From contig JAHQJS010000006.1 in NCBI GenBank assembly GCA_019057385.1, forward strand, positions 579,038 to 643,037: a stretch of DNA of 64,000 bases, in the 5' to 3' direction. Below are positions 54,646-60,748 of the stretch, in pieces (within the stretch, counting starts at the first letter, position 1; the number at the start of each line of letters is the position of its first letter). The position numbers were made by a program, and so were the translations under genes. Under the pieces are notes generated by a model. That model ran no database searches. It saw nothing but the letters and a program-made list of their open reading frames with translations, and had not been told where the DNA came from. Source of the DNA: Candidatus Borrarchaeum weybense (GTDB lineage Archaea; Asgardarchaeota; Sifarchaeia; Borrarchaeales; Borrarchaeaceae).

Positions 54646-54966
54646 ATGAAATTGTATTTGTGTTCTAAATGTGGAACAACTCGCCACACACCCAATTTAT
54701 TTGAAGGTAAACCATACTGTCGTAAGTGTTACAAAAAAGTGATTCAGAAGCCAAAAGGTTGTTCTATCCCTTTAGGGATACCCCCTAAAAATAGAGGTAA
54801 CTATCGAAAAAGTCAGGGTTTACGTAAAAGAAGAATCTGGCGAGTAGTCAGAAATCAATCTGGTGAGATTATAGAAGAAGAGAGAATACCAAACCGCAAA
54901 GGACGTTTTAACCGTCATATCTCTCTAAATATGAAGGATAAACTCACCCCTCAACCCAATCATTAA
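54646..54966 (+). CDS. Small zinc-ribbon protein with basic tail
   Basis: 106 aa. CSKCGTTRHTPNLFEGKPYCRKCY is a four-cysteine ribbon (the last base of the hairpin leader plus SD sets ATG 54646). A long basic C-terminal tail (GLRKRRIWRVVRNQ) suggests nucleic-acid binding. An upstream in-frame ATG at 54523 would translate through the hairpins and is rejected. Confidence 0.72.
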   Translation: MKLYLCSKCGTTRHTPNLFEGKPYCRKCYKKVIQKPKGCSIPLGIPPKNRGNYRKSQGLRKRRIWRVVRNQSGEIIEEERIPNRKGRFNRHISLNMKDKLTPQPNH

Positions 54967-54978
54967 TCTTTTTTTTGT

Positions 54979-54999
54979 GGAGCTTGGCTCTAAGGTGGC
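54979..54999 (+). promoter_or_regulatory. GGAGCTT leader element 3
   Basis: GAGC-TTG-GCTC hairpin after a T8 run, followed by AAGGTGG before ATG 55003. Confidence 0.6.
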
Positions 55000-55002
55000 T
55001 AA

Positions 55003-55080
55003 ATGAACCAAAGAGTAATTCTTGAGACCTTACTGAATTTCATTACTCTTGTTGTGGCTATTAGTCGCATAGTCGCATAG
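55003..55080 (+). CDS. Micro-ORF, hydrophobic 25-residue peptide
   Basis: Begins MNQRVILETLL and is hydrophobic through FITLVVAI. It has its own leader hairpin and SD (AGGTGG, five bases upstream) and stops at a TAG within the second iteron cluster. It is either a small membrane peptide or a regulatory leader peptide. Confidence 0.4.
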   Translation: MNQRVILETLLNFITLVVAISRIVA

Positions 55081-55085
55081 TCGCA
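55062..55085. repeat. TAGTCGCA iteron, three perfect copies (cluster 2)
   Basis: Perfect 8-mers at 55062, 55070 and 55078. They encode the end of the preceding micro-ORF and give TAG stops in all three frames. Confidence 0.8.
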
Positions 55086-55104
55086 CAAAAAGGAGAGATA
55101 CACC

Positions 55105-55209
55105 TTGCAAGACAAATTTAATAAGAAAAACGTAACTCTCCGCCTTGTCTTGTGGTATTTTGCAATACACCAAGACGCGAGACTACTAAACTTTGTGGTC
55201 GCGGCGTAA
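55105..55209 (+). CDS. Micro-ORF (34 aa)
   Basis: Starts at TTG 55105 after AAAGGAGAG; starts MQDKFNKKNVTLRLVLWYF. Basic N-terminus then hydrophobic. It lies between the second iteron cluster and the palindrome cluster. Coding not proven. Confidence 0.35.
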   Translation: MQDKFNKKNVTLRLVLWYFAIHQDARLLNFVVAA

Positions 55210-55221
55210 TTTGTTCAAGAC

Positions 55222-55263
55222 TACTTAAGTACTTAGGTACATAGGTATCGTCATACCTAAGTA
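55222..55263. repeat. Palindrome cluster forming a large inverted repeat
   Basis: Three TACYTARGTA copies (55222, 55230, 55254). The outer arms GACTACTTA and TAAGTAGTC also pair, giving a stem of about 40 bp overall. It precedes the MCM-like gene. Confidence 0.65.
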
Positions 55264-55275
55264 GTCCTCTTTTTT

Positions 55276-55298
55276 GGAGCTCTAAGGCTCTGGAGTGA
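55276..55298 (+). promoter_or_regulatory. GGAGCTC leader element 4 with SD
   Basis: GAGCT-CTA-AGGCTC hairpin (one bulged G) after a T6 run, then TGGAGTG seven bases before ATG 55303. Confidence 0.65.
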
Positions 55299-55302
55299 AA
55301 TT

Positions 55303-57045
55303 ATGACTGAAGCAATAGAAGAAGCCACAAATCCTGAAAAGGAATGGCTAAAAACTTTAGTTCGAGCGGATTTTGAAAAAACTAAAGAGGATGAAGAACT
55401 TAAACTAAAACCCATAACCTCAGGGATACAATCACTAATCCTTGAATTCTACCAGCGGTTATCCTCGACAGATACACCAGACGAATTCGATCAGTTTTAC
55501 AGTGAAAGACTGAAACAGTATAAAGCAATGCATTTGTTCATCAGTTTCCTTAATGAATATGCGGTTAAATTGGGGTTATCTCCCCGACCAACGGCACCAG
55601 AGTTTTACAGGAATTCACAAGAAGTAGAAAAGTATCTCTTTGAGATTACTGAAGCTACTCTCGGAGAACCACAGACACTTAAAACCTTGCAAGATCAGAT
55701 CAGTGCAAAATATCCCGATCTACTCAGTCAAATCATTAAAAATGAAATTGACAAAACGAACGGGAAATATGAAGATTTTGTCAACAACGAAATGACAGAG
55801 ATTGAGGAGAAAATTGATTTAGGGGTCGAAATAGAACTTGATCCCGTCATCAGTAAACAATTGCAATTAATCGAGGAATCTAAGGGAAAAATTCAGCAAA
55901 TTTCAGCAGAATTAAACAAGATGATTATTCTCGGTGAAACGGTATGGGAATATCTCATCTATGCAATGGTGAGCCCGCACTGCCCACCCTTTTACATCAA
56001 TGGTCTTAAAAAACGTGCTAATTTGCACGTACTTCTGGTGGGCGATATTTCTACAGCAAAGTCAGAAATCATCGACGTTACTGATGAAATAGCCTTTAAG
56101 AGTTTTAAAATAGACGATAGCACACGCGCCGCTATGGAAGGAAAATATACTACTGAAGGAATCGAAGCTGGGGTTATCGACCATGCTAACAATGGCTTGC
56201 TCTGTATTCACGAATTCGATAAAGCCTTGAAGGAGTTTAAATTACTCCGAAGGTGTCTCGATTGCAGAGATTTTACAATTGCGAAAGGCGAGCACATGAA
56301 AATCACTAACATCAACATGACACTTTTCTGTGGAGCCAACCCAACCGATGATTTTTTCCATAAAGAATGTTATCGGGATCAGATCCCCTTTTCAGAGGGG
56401 CTTCTGAGCAGGTTTGATATAACATTGCCCCTCCAATCTACCCCACTACGTAATAACCTCATGCTTGATCGTTTAGACCTCTTTTCCGAAGATAAAATCG
56501 TTGATATTACAAAAACCAAAGAAATCTTAGCAACTTTAATTCATGGCATACAGAAACTCAAAGGCGTTAAAATCGAACAAGAACACCAAAAAATGATAAA
56601 AGAAGTCTTTCGTCTGTATAACATTCGTTTACCACGCCGCCCCTTTGTAATCCTTCGAGACCTCGAAACCATTGCCCGATTTGTCAATGTAATAGCGTCT
56701 GCCAACTTTTATAATAGACAGGTAAAAGACGGCTACGTGTATGCTATAAAAGAGGACATTGAGAAAGCAATTTCCCTATGGGAGGACTTAATGCACCGCC
56801 GCCGACAACTGTACGAAGAAACAGGCGCAAAGAAAGAATTGACAAGCATTGATGACATAATCAAGAAAGAAATCATCATGCACGGTAAAGACCACATTAA
56901 AAGTACGGATCTTTATGAGATAATCGTGGAAAAACTCCATATATGTCACAAAGCGACCTTCTATAGAGCACTAAATCGCATGGAAGCGCAGGGAAAAATA
57001 CAACGTAAAGGCAGGAAAAACGCAACAATCATCCTCAACTCCTAA
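55303..57045 (+). CDS. MCM-like AAA+ helicase, divergent
   Basis: 580 aa. The AAA+ core has MCM-type motifs: Walker A VGDISTAKSE (about residue 247), Walker B region LLCIHEFDK (about 303), sensor 1 FCGANPT and arginine finger LLSRFDI. The first Walker B acid is His (canonical CIDEFDK). The N-terminal 210 residues are helical and charged, without the OB fold or zinc finger of host MCM. A C-terminal winged helix (residues 520-580) is present, as in MCM. It is likely the element's replicative helicase or initiator. Confidence 0.82.
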   Translation: MTEAIEEATNPEKEWLKTLVRADFEKTKEDEELKLKPITSGIQSLILEFYQRLSSTDTPDEFDQFYSERLKQYKAMHLFISFLNEYAVKLGLSPRPTAPEFYRNSQEVEKYLFEITEATLGEPQTLKTLQDQISAKYPDLLSQIIKNEIDKTNGKYEDFVNNEMTEIEEKIDLGVEIELDPVISKQLQLIEESKGKIQQISAELNKMIILGETVWEYLIYAMVSPHCPPFYINGLKKRANLHVLLVGDISTAKSEIIDVTDEIAFKSFKIDDSTRAAMEGKYTTEGIEAGVIDHANNGLLCIHEFDKALKEFKLLRRCLDCRDFTIAKGEHMKITNINMTLFCGANPTDDFFHKECYRDQIPFSEGLLSRFDITLPLQSTPLRNNLMLDRLDLFSEDKIVDITKTKEILATLIHGIQKLKGVKIEQEHQKMIKEVFRLYNIRLPRRPFVILRDLETIARFVNVIASANFYNRQVKDGYVYAIKEDIEKAISLWEDLMHRRRQLYEETGAKKELTSIDDIIKKEIIMHGKDHIKSTDLYEIIVEKLHICHKATFYRALNRMEAQGKIQRKGRKNATIILNS

Positions 57046-57076
57046 TTTTTTTCTCATTACTTAAGTACTTGTAAAT

Positions 57077-57094
57077 GGAGCTTACTTCCAGGAG
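57077..57094 (+). promoter_or_regulatory. GGAGCTT leader element 5 with SD
   Basis: Pairing shifts to TGGA/TCCA (57076-57090). It is followed by AGGAG at 57090. A T7 run and a palindrome (57058) precede it. Confidence 0.6.
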
Positions 57095-57098
57095 TAAT

Positions 57099-57356
57099 AT
57101 TTTTAACATAGTCACTACAAAAGTATATACGGTGTTTATATTGATCGAAAAAAAGAAAGTTTATAGATCAGGCAACTCAAAAGCCGTCCTCATACCCGCC
57201 TCTACATTTAAAGCGATGGAGAAACCCGATAAGGTATCAGTTGCTTTTAACGAGGTTATGATAGTTTTTAATGAGGATATGGACATTGAGATGATTAAAT
57301 CTGACATCTTAAACCTTCTCAAGTCAATAGAACTGCGTTATGGGAAGGTTACATAA
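57099..57356 (+). CDS. AbrB/MazE-like small DNA-binding protein
   Basis: About 85 aa. The AbrB/MazE core is KKKVYRSGNSKAVLIPAST with a second strand ...VAFNEVMIVFNE. Start placement is hard: the leader SD AGGAG (57090-57094) is followed by ATT at 57099, with no ATG; in-frame GTG 57132 and TTG 57141 lack an SD. ATG 57075 lies inside the leader hairpin and is unlikely. Possible antitoxin or regulator. Confidence 0.6.
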   Translation: MFNIVTTKVYTVFILIEKKKVYRSGNSKAVLIPASTFKAMEKPDKVSVAFNEVMIVFNEDMDIEMIKSDILNLLKSIELRYGKVT

Positions 57357-57367
57357 TTCTTTTTTGT

Positions 57368-57388
57368 GGAGCTTGGCTCTAAGGTGGA
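57368..57388 (+). promoter_or_regulatory. GGAGCTT leader element 6 with SD
   Basis: GAGC-TTG-GCTC hairpin after a T6 run, then AAGGTGG four bases before ATG 57392. Nearly identical to element 3. Confidence 0.65.
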
Positions 57389-57391
57389 TTT

Positions 57392-57646
57392 ATGGTAATT
57401 AAAGGCGAAGCGCAAACCATGCACCAAGCATGGCAAAAAGCCTTTGTGAATCTCGAAGAAACTATTAAAGAACGAGAAGTCGAACTTAAAAGACTACAAA
57501 CGGCTAAAAAAGAATGTCAGAAAAAACTCACAAAGGCGAATAAACAAACGGTTCTTGAACTAATTGAGACACGAATTGATTACTTACAGAAAAAACTCGA
57601 AAGCGAGAGAAGTATGCTCAATAGTTTAGAACCTTACAACTCTTAA
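57392..57646 (+). CDS. Small coiled-coil protein
   Basis: 84 aa, helical throughout, heptads from about residue 10 to 80 (EETIKEREVELKRLQ; LIETRIDYLQKKLE). No recognised family. Its own leader and SD make it a convincing gene. Confidence 0.62.
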   Translation: MVIKGEAQTMHQAWQKAFVNLEETIKEREVELKRLQTAKKECQKKLTKANKQTVLELIETRIDYLQKKLESERSMLNSLEPYNS

Positions 57647-57665
57647 CCTTTTTTTCCCTTCTTGT

Positions 57666-57689
57666 GGAGCTATAAGGCTCTGGAGTGAA
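57666..57689 (+). promoter_or_regulatory. GGAGCTA leader element 7 with SD
   Basis: GAGCT-ATA-AGGCTC hairpin with a bulged G after a T7 run, then TGGAGTG before ATG 57693. Confidence 0.65.
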
Positions 57690-57692
57690 AAC

Positions 57693-58184
57693 ATGACCTT
57701 AGAATACAAAGGGTTTTTTAAAAACGTAAACTACGAACCCGAAAAGGGAGATTGGATCGAGGTTTTTGCAAGCGATTGGAACAAAGACTATTGGGCATTC
57801 TACGCATACATTCCATTCGAGAACTATGAACAAGGAATTCAAGTGATCAATGACTTGATCGGCGAATTGAATTGGCGAGACGGGGACGTATATATTGAGT
57901 TAATTAATATGAGTCCTGGTCTTGAAAAATTGTATAACAAACTCTACGATGACGGCTATTTTGCTCATTGGTCGGCTCTTAATCCCGACAAATGGCGCGA
58001 ATATTTAGAGGAAATCGAAGAGGAAGAAGCCGAAGAATTTTCCGACTTCAAAGATCAATATTTTAGGAAAAACTGTCAAACAAAATCAATTGAAGAGTGC
58101 GATGAAACGTCTTGCAATGAATCTTGTATAGATGAATGGGCGTATCCTCAACGACCAGATCCATCCCTGTATTACGACCAATAA
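57693..58184 (+). CDS. Acidic protein, unknown function
   Basis: 163 aa, strongly acidic (EEIEEEEAEEFSDF) with aromatic-rich N-terminal beta region (DWNKDYWAFYAYIPFENYE) and four cysteines near the end. The charge could indicate a DNA-mimic or antirestriction protein, but no ArdA signature was established. Confidence 0.6.
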   Translation: MTLEYKGFFKNVNYEPEKGDWIEVFASDWNKDYWAFYAYIPFENYEQGIQVINDLIGELNWRDGDVYIELINMSPGLEKLYNKLYDDGYFAHWSALNPDKWREYLEEIEEEEAEEFSDFKDQYFRKNCQTKSIEECDETSCNESCIDEWAYPQRPDPSLYYDQ

Positions 58185-58208
58185 ATCTCCACCTTTTTTT
58201 TCTTTCAT

Positions 58209-58230
58209 GGAGCTAACAAAGGCTCAGGAG
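58209..58230 (+). promoter_or_regulatory. GGAGCTA leader element 8 with SD
   Basis: GAGC-N8-GCTC hairpin after a T8 run, then AGGAGTG eight bases before ATG 58239. Confidence 0.6.
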
Positions 58231-58238
58231 TGTTTACT

Positions 58239-58619
58239 ATGAATGTCGAAATCAATTCTTTCGCGGATCTTATATACGTCCTATCTGAATTCGCAAAAGT
58301 TGATAAAAACTACGAATGGCACGTCAGTGAAGACGATGAACGTGTGTATTTAACACATTTCAGATGTGAAACTTCAGAAGCACCAGAATATTTTGTAAAT
58401 GACAGGAAACAAGACTTCAAAAAGTTGTGGGACACCGCATATCAGTACACCTTACGGTGTGCGACTTCTAAGGAAGAACCGAGTTTTGAGGCTCTTTGTA
58501 ATGCGATAAAGAAACAGAACATCGAAATCAGAACGTCGACGGATGAGGAACGGCTTTCCTATGTAGATCGAATCACTGAAATGGACGCTAATATGGAAGA
58601 AGAACTTGCTATGGAGTGA
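58239..58619 (+). CDS. Small acidic protein, unknown
   Basis: 126 aa, acidic, soluble, not recognised (FADLIYVLSEFAKVDKNYEW). The start ATG 58239 is set by the leader SD; GTG 58230 lies inside that SD and is excluded. Together with 57693 and 58642 it forms a run of small acidic proteins. Confidence 0.6.
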   Translation: MNVEINSFADLIYVLSEFAKVDKNYEWHVSEDDERVYLTHFRCETSEAPEYFVNDRKQDFKKLWDTAYQYTLRCATSKEEPSFEALCNAIKKQNIEIRTSTDEERLSYVDRITEMDANMEEELAME

Positions 58620-58641
58620 AGATCAGAATTAGGGTGTTTAC

Positions 58642-58776
58642 ATGACAGAAGAACGCGAATTTAGTGTATTTGTCATCTTAAGAAAGATGGCGACAGACCG
58701 CCAAGACGCTTTAGATAAAGTAGATCAGGACATACTCGATAAAGATTTCGAAATTTACGATGTCATTGAATCTTAA
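58642..58776 (+). CDS. Small protein (44 aa)
   Basis: Begins MTEEREFSVFVILRKMAT, acidic end DFEIYDVIES. An AGGGTG lies seven bases before ATG 58642, only 22 bp after the previous stop and without a leader hairpin, so it is probably coupled to the upstream gene. Confidence 0.5.
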   Translation: MTEEREFSVFVILRKMATDRQDALDKVDQDILDKDFEIYDVIES

Positions 58777-58839
58777 ACGAGACTACTTAGGTAATTAGGT
58801 ACTTAGGTAATTCCAAACATCTCCTATTTTTTTATGTGT

Positions 58840-58862
58840 GGAGCTTCAAAAGGCTCTGGAGT
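58840..58862 (+). promoter_or_regulatory. GGAGCTT leader element 9 with SD
   Basis: GAGCTT-CAA-AAGGCTC hairpin with a bulged G after a T7 run, then TGGAGTG before ATG 58870. Confidence 0.65.
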
Positions 58863-58869
58863 GAACAAT

Positions 58870-59814
58870 ATGGTACAAATCAAATTTGATAGTGCAAAAC
58901 TTTGGTCTTCTCTTGTGAAGGGTGTAAATGCTCTCATAAAAGAAGCCGAATTTGAGACCACTAAAGAAGGACTACATCTTCGAGCAATTGATGACGCGCA
59001 CATTGCCATGATCGACTTGGACATACCAAGCGATTCTATGAAAGAATACTCTTTTACTCTTCATGACAAAGAGGCAGACTTCGCGAAATTCGGCATAAAT
59101 ATTACTGAAATGGCTACAATAATGCGACGTATCCCCATTGGAGAAAAATTGACGCTGACATTGGATTCACAAAAAAGCAAATTTCATGTCGTAGCAGACT
59201 CTTTATACACAAAACGACGATTTTCAATTCCTCTCCTAGGTTCAACTTCCGCTGAAGACATTCCTGTACCGAAGATAGACTTTACAACAAAAATCAAACT
59301 TAAAGCAAAGTACCTCAAAGAGGCAATTAAAGACGCCGCTGTGATGGGTGACTATTTAAAACTCAAGACGACTGCCGATAAATTTTCTTTATGGGCAGAA
59401 GGCGATACAGGAAACGTCAGCATAGACTATGAATATGGAGAATCAATCTCTCTTGAGAAACGCGGTGACGCTGTTGGAATTTATGCTTTAAAGTACTTAG
59501 ACGATATGACCGATCCTATCCCTGGCGAATCTGAGGTAAGTATTGAGTTCTCAAATGATATGCCTCTGAAACTTACGTGGATGTTAAACGGCTCAAAACT
59601 AGATTACTACTTAGCTCCACGTATTCCACCCTCGGATGAAGAACCACCAAAAAAAGAGGAAAAGGAACAAGAAAAAACTAAGGATGACACAGAAGAGGAA
59701 AAAGAAACGCACGAAGAAACTAAGGAATTCCCTTGTGACGAGTGCGGAAAGACCTTTACTAGCCAAAGAGGACTTAACACACACATGCGCGTACATAAAG
59801 ACTCTGATGAATAG
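58870..59814 (+). CDS. PCNA sliding clamp fused to a C2H2 zinc finger
   Basis: 314 aa. Residues 1-250 have the PCNA fold (DSAKLWSSLVKGVNALIKEA, the LRAIDDAHIAMIDLDIP segment, C-terminal LDYYLAPRIP). An acidic Lys/Glu linker (about 255-285) leads to a canonical classical C2H2 finger, CDECGKTFTSQRGL..H...H (residues about 290-310). ATG 58870 follows the leader SD; an in-frame ATG at 58834 would start within the leader. The clamp would tether the element's polymerase; the finger may add DNA or partner binding. Such a fusion is not a standard PCNA. Confidence 0.88.
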   Translation: MVQIKFDSAKLWSSLVKGVNALIKEAEFETTKEGLHLRAIDDAHIAMIDLDIPSDSMKEYSFTLHDKEADFAKFGINITEMATIMRRIPIGEKLTLTLDSQKSKFHVVADSLYTKRRFSIPLLGSTSAEDIPVPKIDFTTKIKLKAKYLKEAIKDAAVMGDYLKLKTTADKFSLWAEGDTGNVSIDYEYGESISLEKRGDAVGIYALKYLDDMTDPIPGESEVSIEFSNDMPLKLTWMLNGSKLDYYLAPRIPPSDEEPPKKEEKEQEKTKDDTEEEKETHEETKEFPCDECGKTFTSQRGLNTHMRVHKDSDE

Positions 59815-59855
59815 TCCTTCCTCTATTTTTTCTCGTTACTTAAGTAATTTTTTAA

Positions 59856-59877
59856 GGAGCTTCTGACTCCAGGGTGT
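59856..59877 (+). promoter_or_regulatory. GGAGCTT leader element 10 with SD
   Basis: Pairing shifts to GGAG-N7-CTCC, then CAGGGTG before ATG 59884. A T6 run and palindrome (59837) precede it. Confidence 0.6.
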
Positions 59878-59883
59878 ATTTAC

Positions 59884-60168
59884 ATGAACGGATGGAAAAA
59901 AATATGGGATACCGAAGAAAAAGGACTCTACAAAGACAATTCTTTCTCGTTCGTTGATTTTGAGAAAGAGGACTTATATCTATTGATACAAAAGTCTGGT
60001 CCGAGTGGTTGGTATCTTTATTTATTTGAACACGGTAGCCCAAGAACTGTTGGATGGGCTACTACAAAAGAAAAAGCCTTAGAGATAGCTAAGTTTATGA
60101 TGGAAACAGATAATTTCCCACCAGCACATAAGTACTTCAATGCGGATCTTGAACTTTGTAAGTCCTAA
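59884..60168 (+). CDS. Small protein, unknown
   Basis: 94 aa, soluble, with an aromatic beta region (SGPSGWYLYLFEHGSPRTVGWATT). Not recognised. Leader SD AGGGTG seven bases before ATG. T8 run follows. Confidence 0.6.
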   Translation: MNGWKKIWDTEEKGLYKDNSFSFVDFEKEDLYLLIQKSGPSGWYLYLFEHGSPRTVGWATTKEKALEIAKFMMETDNFPPAHKYFNADLELCKS

Positions 60169-60205
60169 CATCCTTTTTTTCTAATTCTGTCTGCAAAGTG
60201 CTGCA

Positions 60206-60223
60206 GGGGCTCAAACCTCCAGG
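60206..60223 (+). promoter_or_regulatory. Orphan GGGGCTC leader-like hairpin (element 11)
   Basis: GGGG-CTCAAA-CCTCC hairpin then CAGGA, but no gene follows. It keeps the shifted-pairing form of elements 5 and 10. Confidence 0.45.
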
Positions 60224-60231
60224 ATCAGAAT

Positions 60232-60319
60232 TTGTTATTACAATTCAGGCCCTTACTTTCATTTTGTTATCACATTTGTAATAACATTCTACACCCGGCA
60301 ACTTATTTTGTGATGACAA
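60232..60319. promoter_or_regulatory. Operator array TTGTNATNACAA, four copies
   Basis: 12-bp palindromes at 60232 (TTGTTATTACAA), 60264 (TTGTTATCACAT), 60276 (TTGTAATAACAT) and 60308 (TTGTGATGACAA). Spacing is 32, 12 and 32 bp, the same steps as at 39926. It lies immediately upstream of the RNA promoter. Confidence 0.8.
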
Positions 60320-60340
60320 ATTATAACCTAATAACTGAGA

Positions 60341-60353
60341 CACAAAATATATA
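60341..60353 (+). promoter_or_regulatory. Promoter of structured RNA
   Basis: CACAAAATATATA, identical to the 54321 promoter. The predicted start near 60376 coincides with the first base-paired arm of the RNA. Confidence 0.65.
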
Positions 60354-60375
60354 ATTGAGTTCTTATAATGTAGTT

Positions 60376-60624
60376 CATGAGACACACACGAAATACATCT
60401 ACAAGGTCGCACCCTTGCTGACCTATTATGTCTCAGAAAAGGAAGGGTCTCCTGCCGCGGGAGTTTGAAACGTCACTCACTTCCCTCCGTGAGTAAGCGG
60501 GCGTGGTCACGACTCGAAATGTGGGTAAAAGTCGTGTAGTGAAGTCAGTGAAACAGAAAACTCATAAAAAGAAAAAACCCTCCTGAGGTAGAAGAACGGG
60601 GGTTCGATTCCCCCAAGCTCCTCC
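60376..60624 (+). ncRNA. Structured RNA ending in a tRNA 3' half (RNase P-like order)
   Basis: Strong helices in order: TGAGACA/TGTCTCA enclosing an AGGTCGCA hairpin; a GGAAGGGTCTCC segment; ACTCAC/GTGAGT; CACGACT/AGTCGTG with GGGTAA in its loop; then CAGTGAAACAGAAAAC (60546-60561), close to conserved region II of RNase P RNA (E. coli CAGUGCAACAGAGAGC). The 3' end carries CTCCTGA (60580-60586, an anticodon-loop form), a perfect T arm GGGGG-TTCGATT-CCCCC (60598-60614) and acceptor strand AAGCTCC (60615-60621). No 5' tRNA half is encoded upstream. A tmRNA-like or att-derived tRNA fragment is the alternative. Confidence 0.5.
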
Positions 60625-60645
60625 CTCAAAAATTAAAGACTAGCG

Positions 60646-60669
60646 TAGCCGCATAGTCATATAGTCGCA
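60646..60669. repeat. Degenerate TAGTCGCA iteron, three copies (cluster 3)
   Basis: TAGCCGCA, TAGTCATA, TAGTCGCA at 60646, 60654 and 60662. It preserves the 24-bp size and TAG in all three frames despite substitutions. Confidence 0.7.
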
Positions 60670-60685
60670 AATATTATTTATACGT

Positions 60686-60715
60686 GGAGCTTAATAAATT
60701 TAATGGAACGGGAGT
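60686..60715 (+). promoter_or_regulatory. GGAGCTT leader element 12
   Basis: GGAGCTT after a short AT stretch; the partner strand is not clear (AACGGGAG follows). It lies 57 bp before the AAA+ gene with a palindrome (60730) in between. Confidence 0.5.
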
Positions 60716-60748
60716 TTTTACTTCAGAACTACTTAGGTAGTGCGAAAT

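Larger units (their letters stand above)
60169..60748. other. 580-bp non-coding region
   Basis: It holds, in order: a T-run, an orphan GGGGCTC hairpin without a gene (60206), the second operator array (60232-60319), a promoter (60341-60353), a structured RNA ending in a tRNA-half (about 60376-60624), an iteron (60646-60669) and the leader of the AAA+ gene (60686). Short open frames exist but have no SD. Confidence 0.65.

Noticed and set aside
57693..58184. ArdA antirestriction protein
   Set aside because: Acidic charge fits a DNA mimic, but no ArdA-specific motif could be recognised by eye.
60234..60356. A 40-residue open frame starting at a TTG after the orphan leader
   Set aside because: It runs through the operator array, has no SD at proper distance and ends in the promoter of the RNA.
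60206..60624. A tmRNA spanning GGGGCTC (60206) to the tRNA-like 3' end
   Set aside because: The 3' end resembles tmRNA, and GGGGCTC could pair with most of AAGCTCC, but no tag frame ending in Ala-Leu-Ala-Ala was found, an operator array and promoter lie between the parts, and archaea lack tmRNA. Left as an alternative only.
60570..60624. A complete tRNA-Arg(CCU) gene
   Set aside because: Only the anticodon loop, variable region, T arm and acceptor 3' strand are present; the anticodon stem has three pairs and no D arm or 5' acceptor strand lies upstream. A displaced attachment-site half remains possible.
54427..60669. TAGTCGCA repeats as a CRISPR array
   Set aside because: The units are 8 bp, tandem without spacers, and occur three times per cluster.
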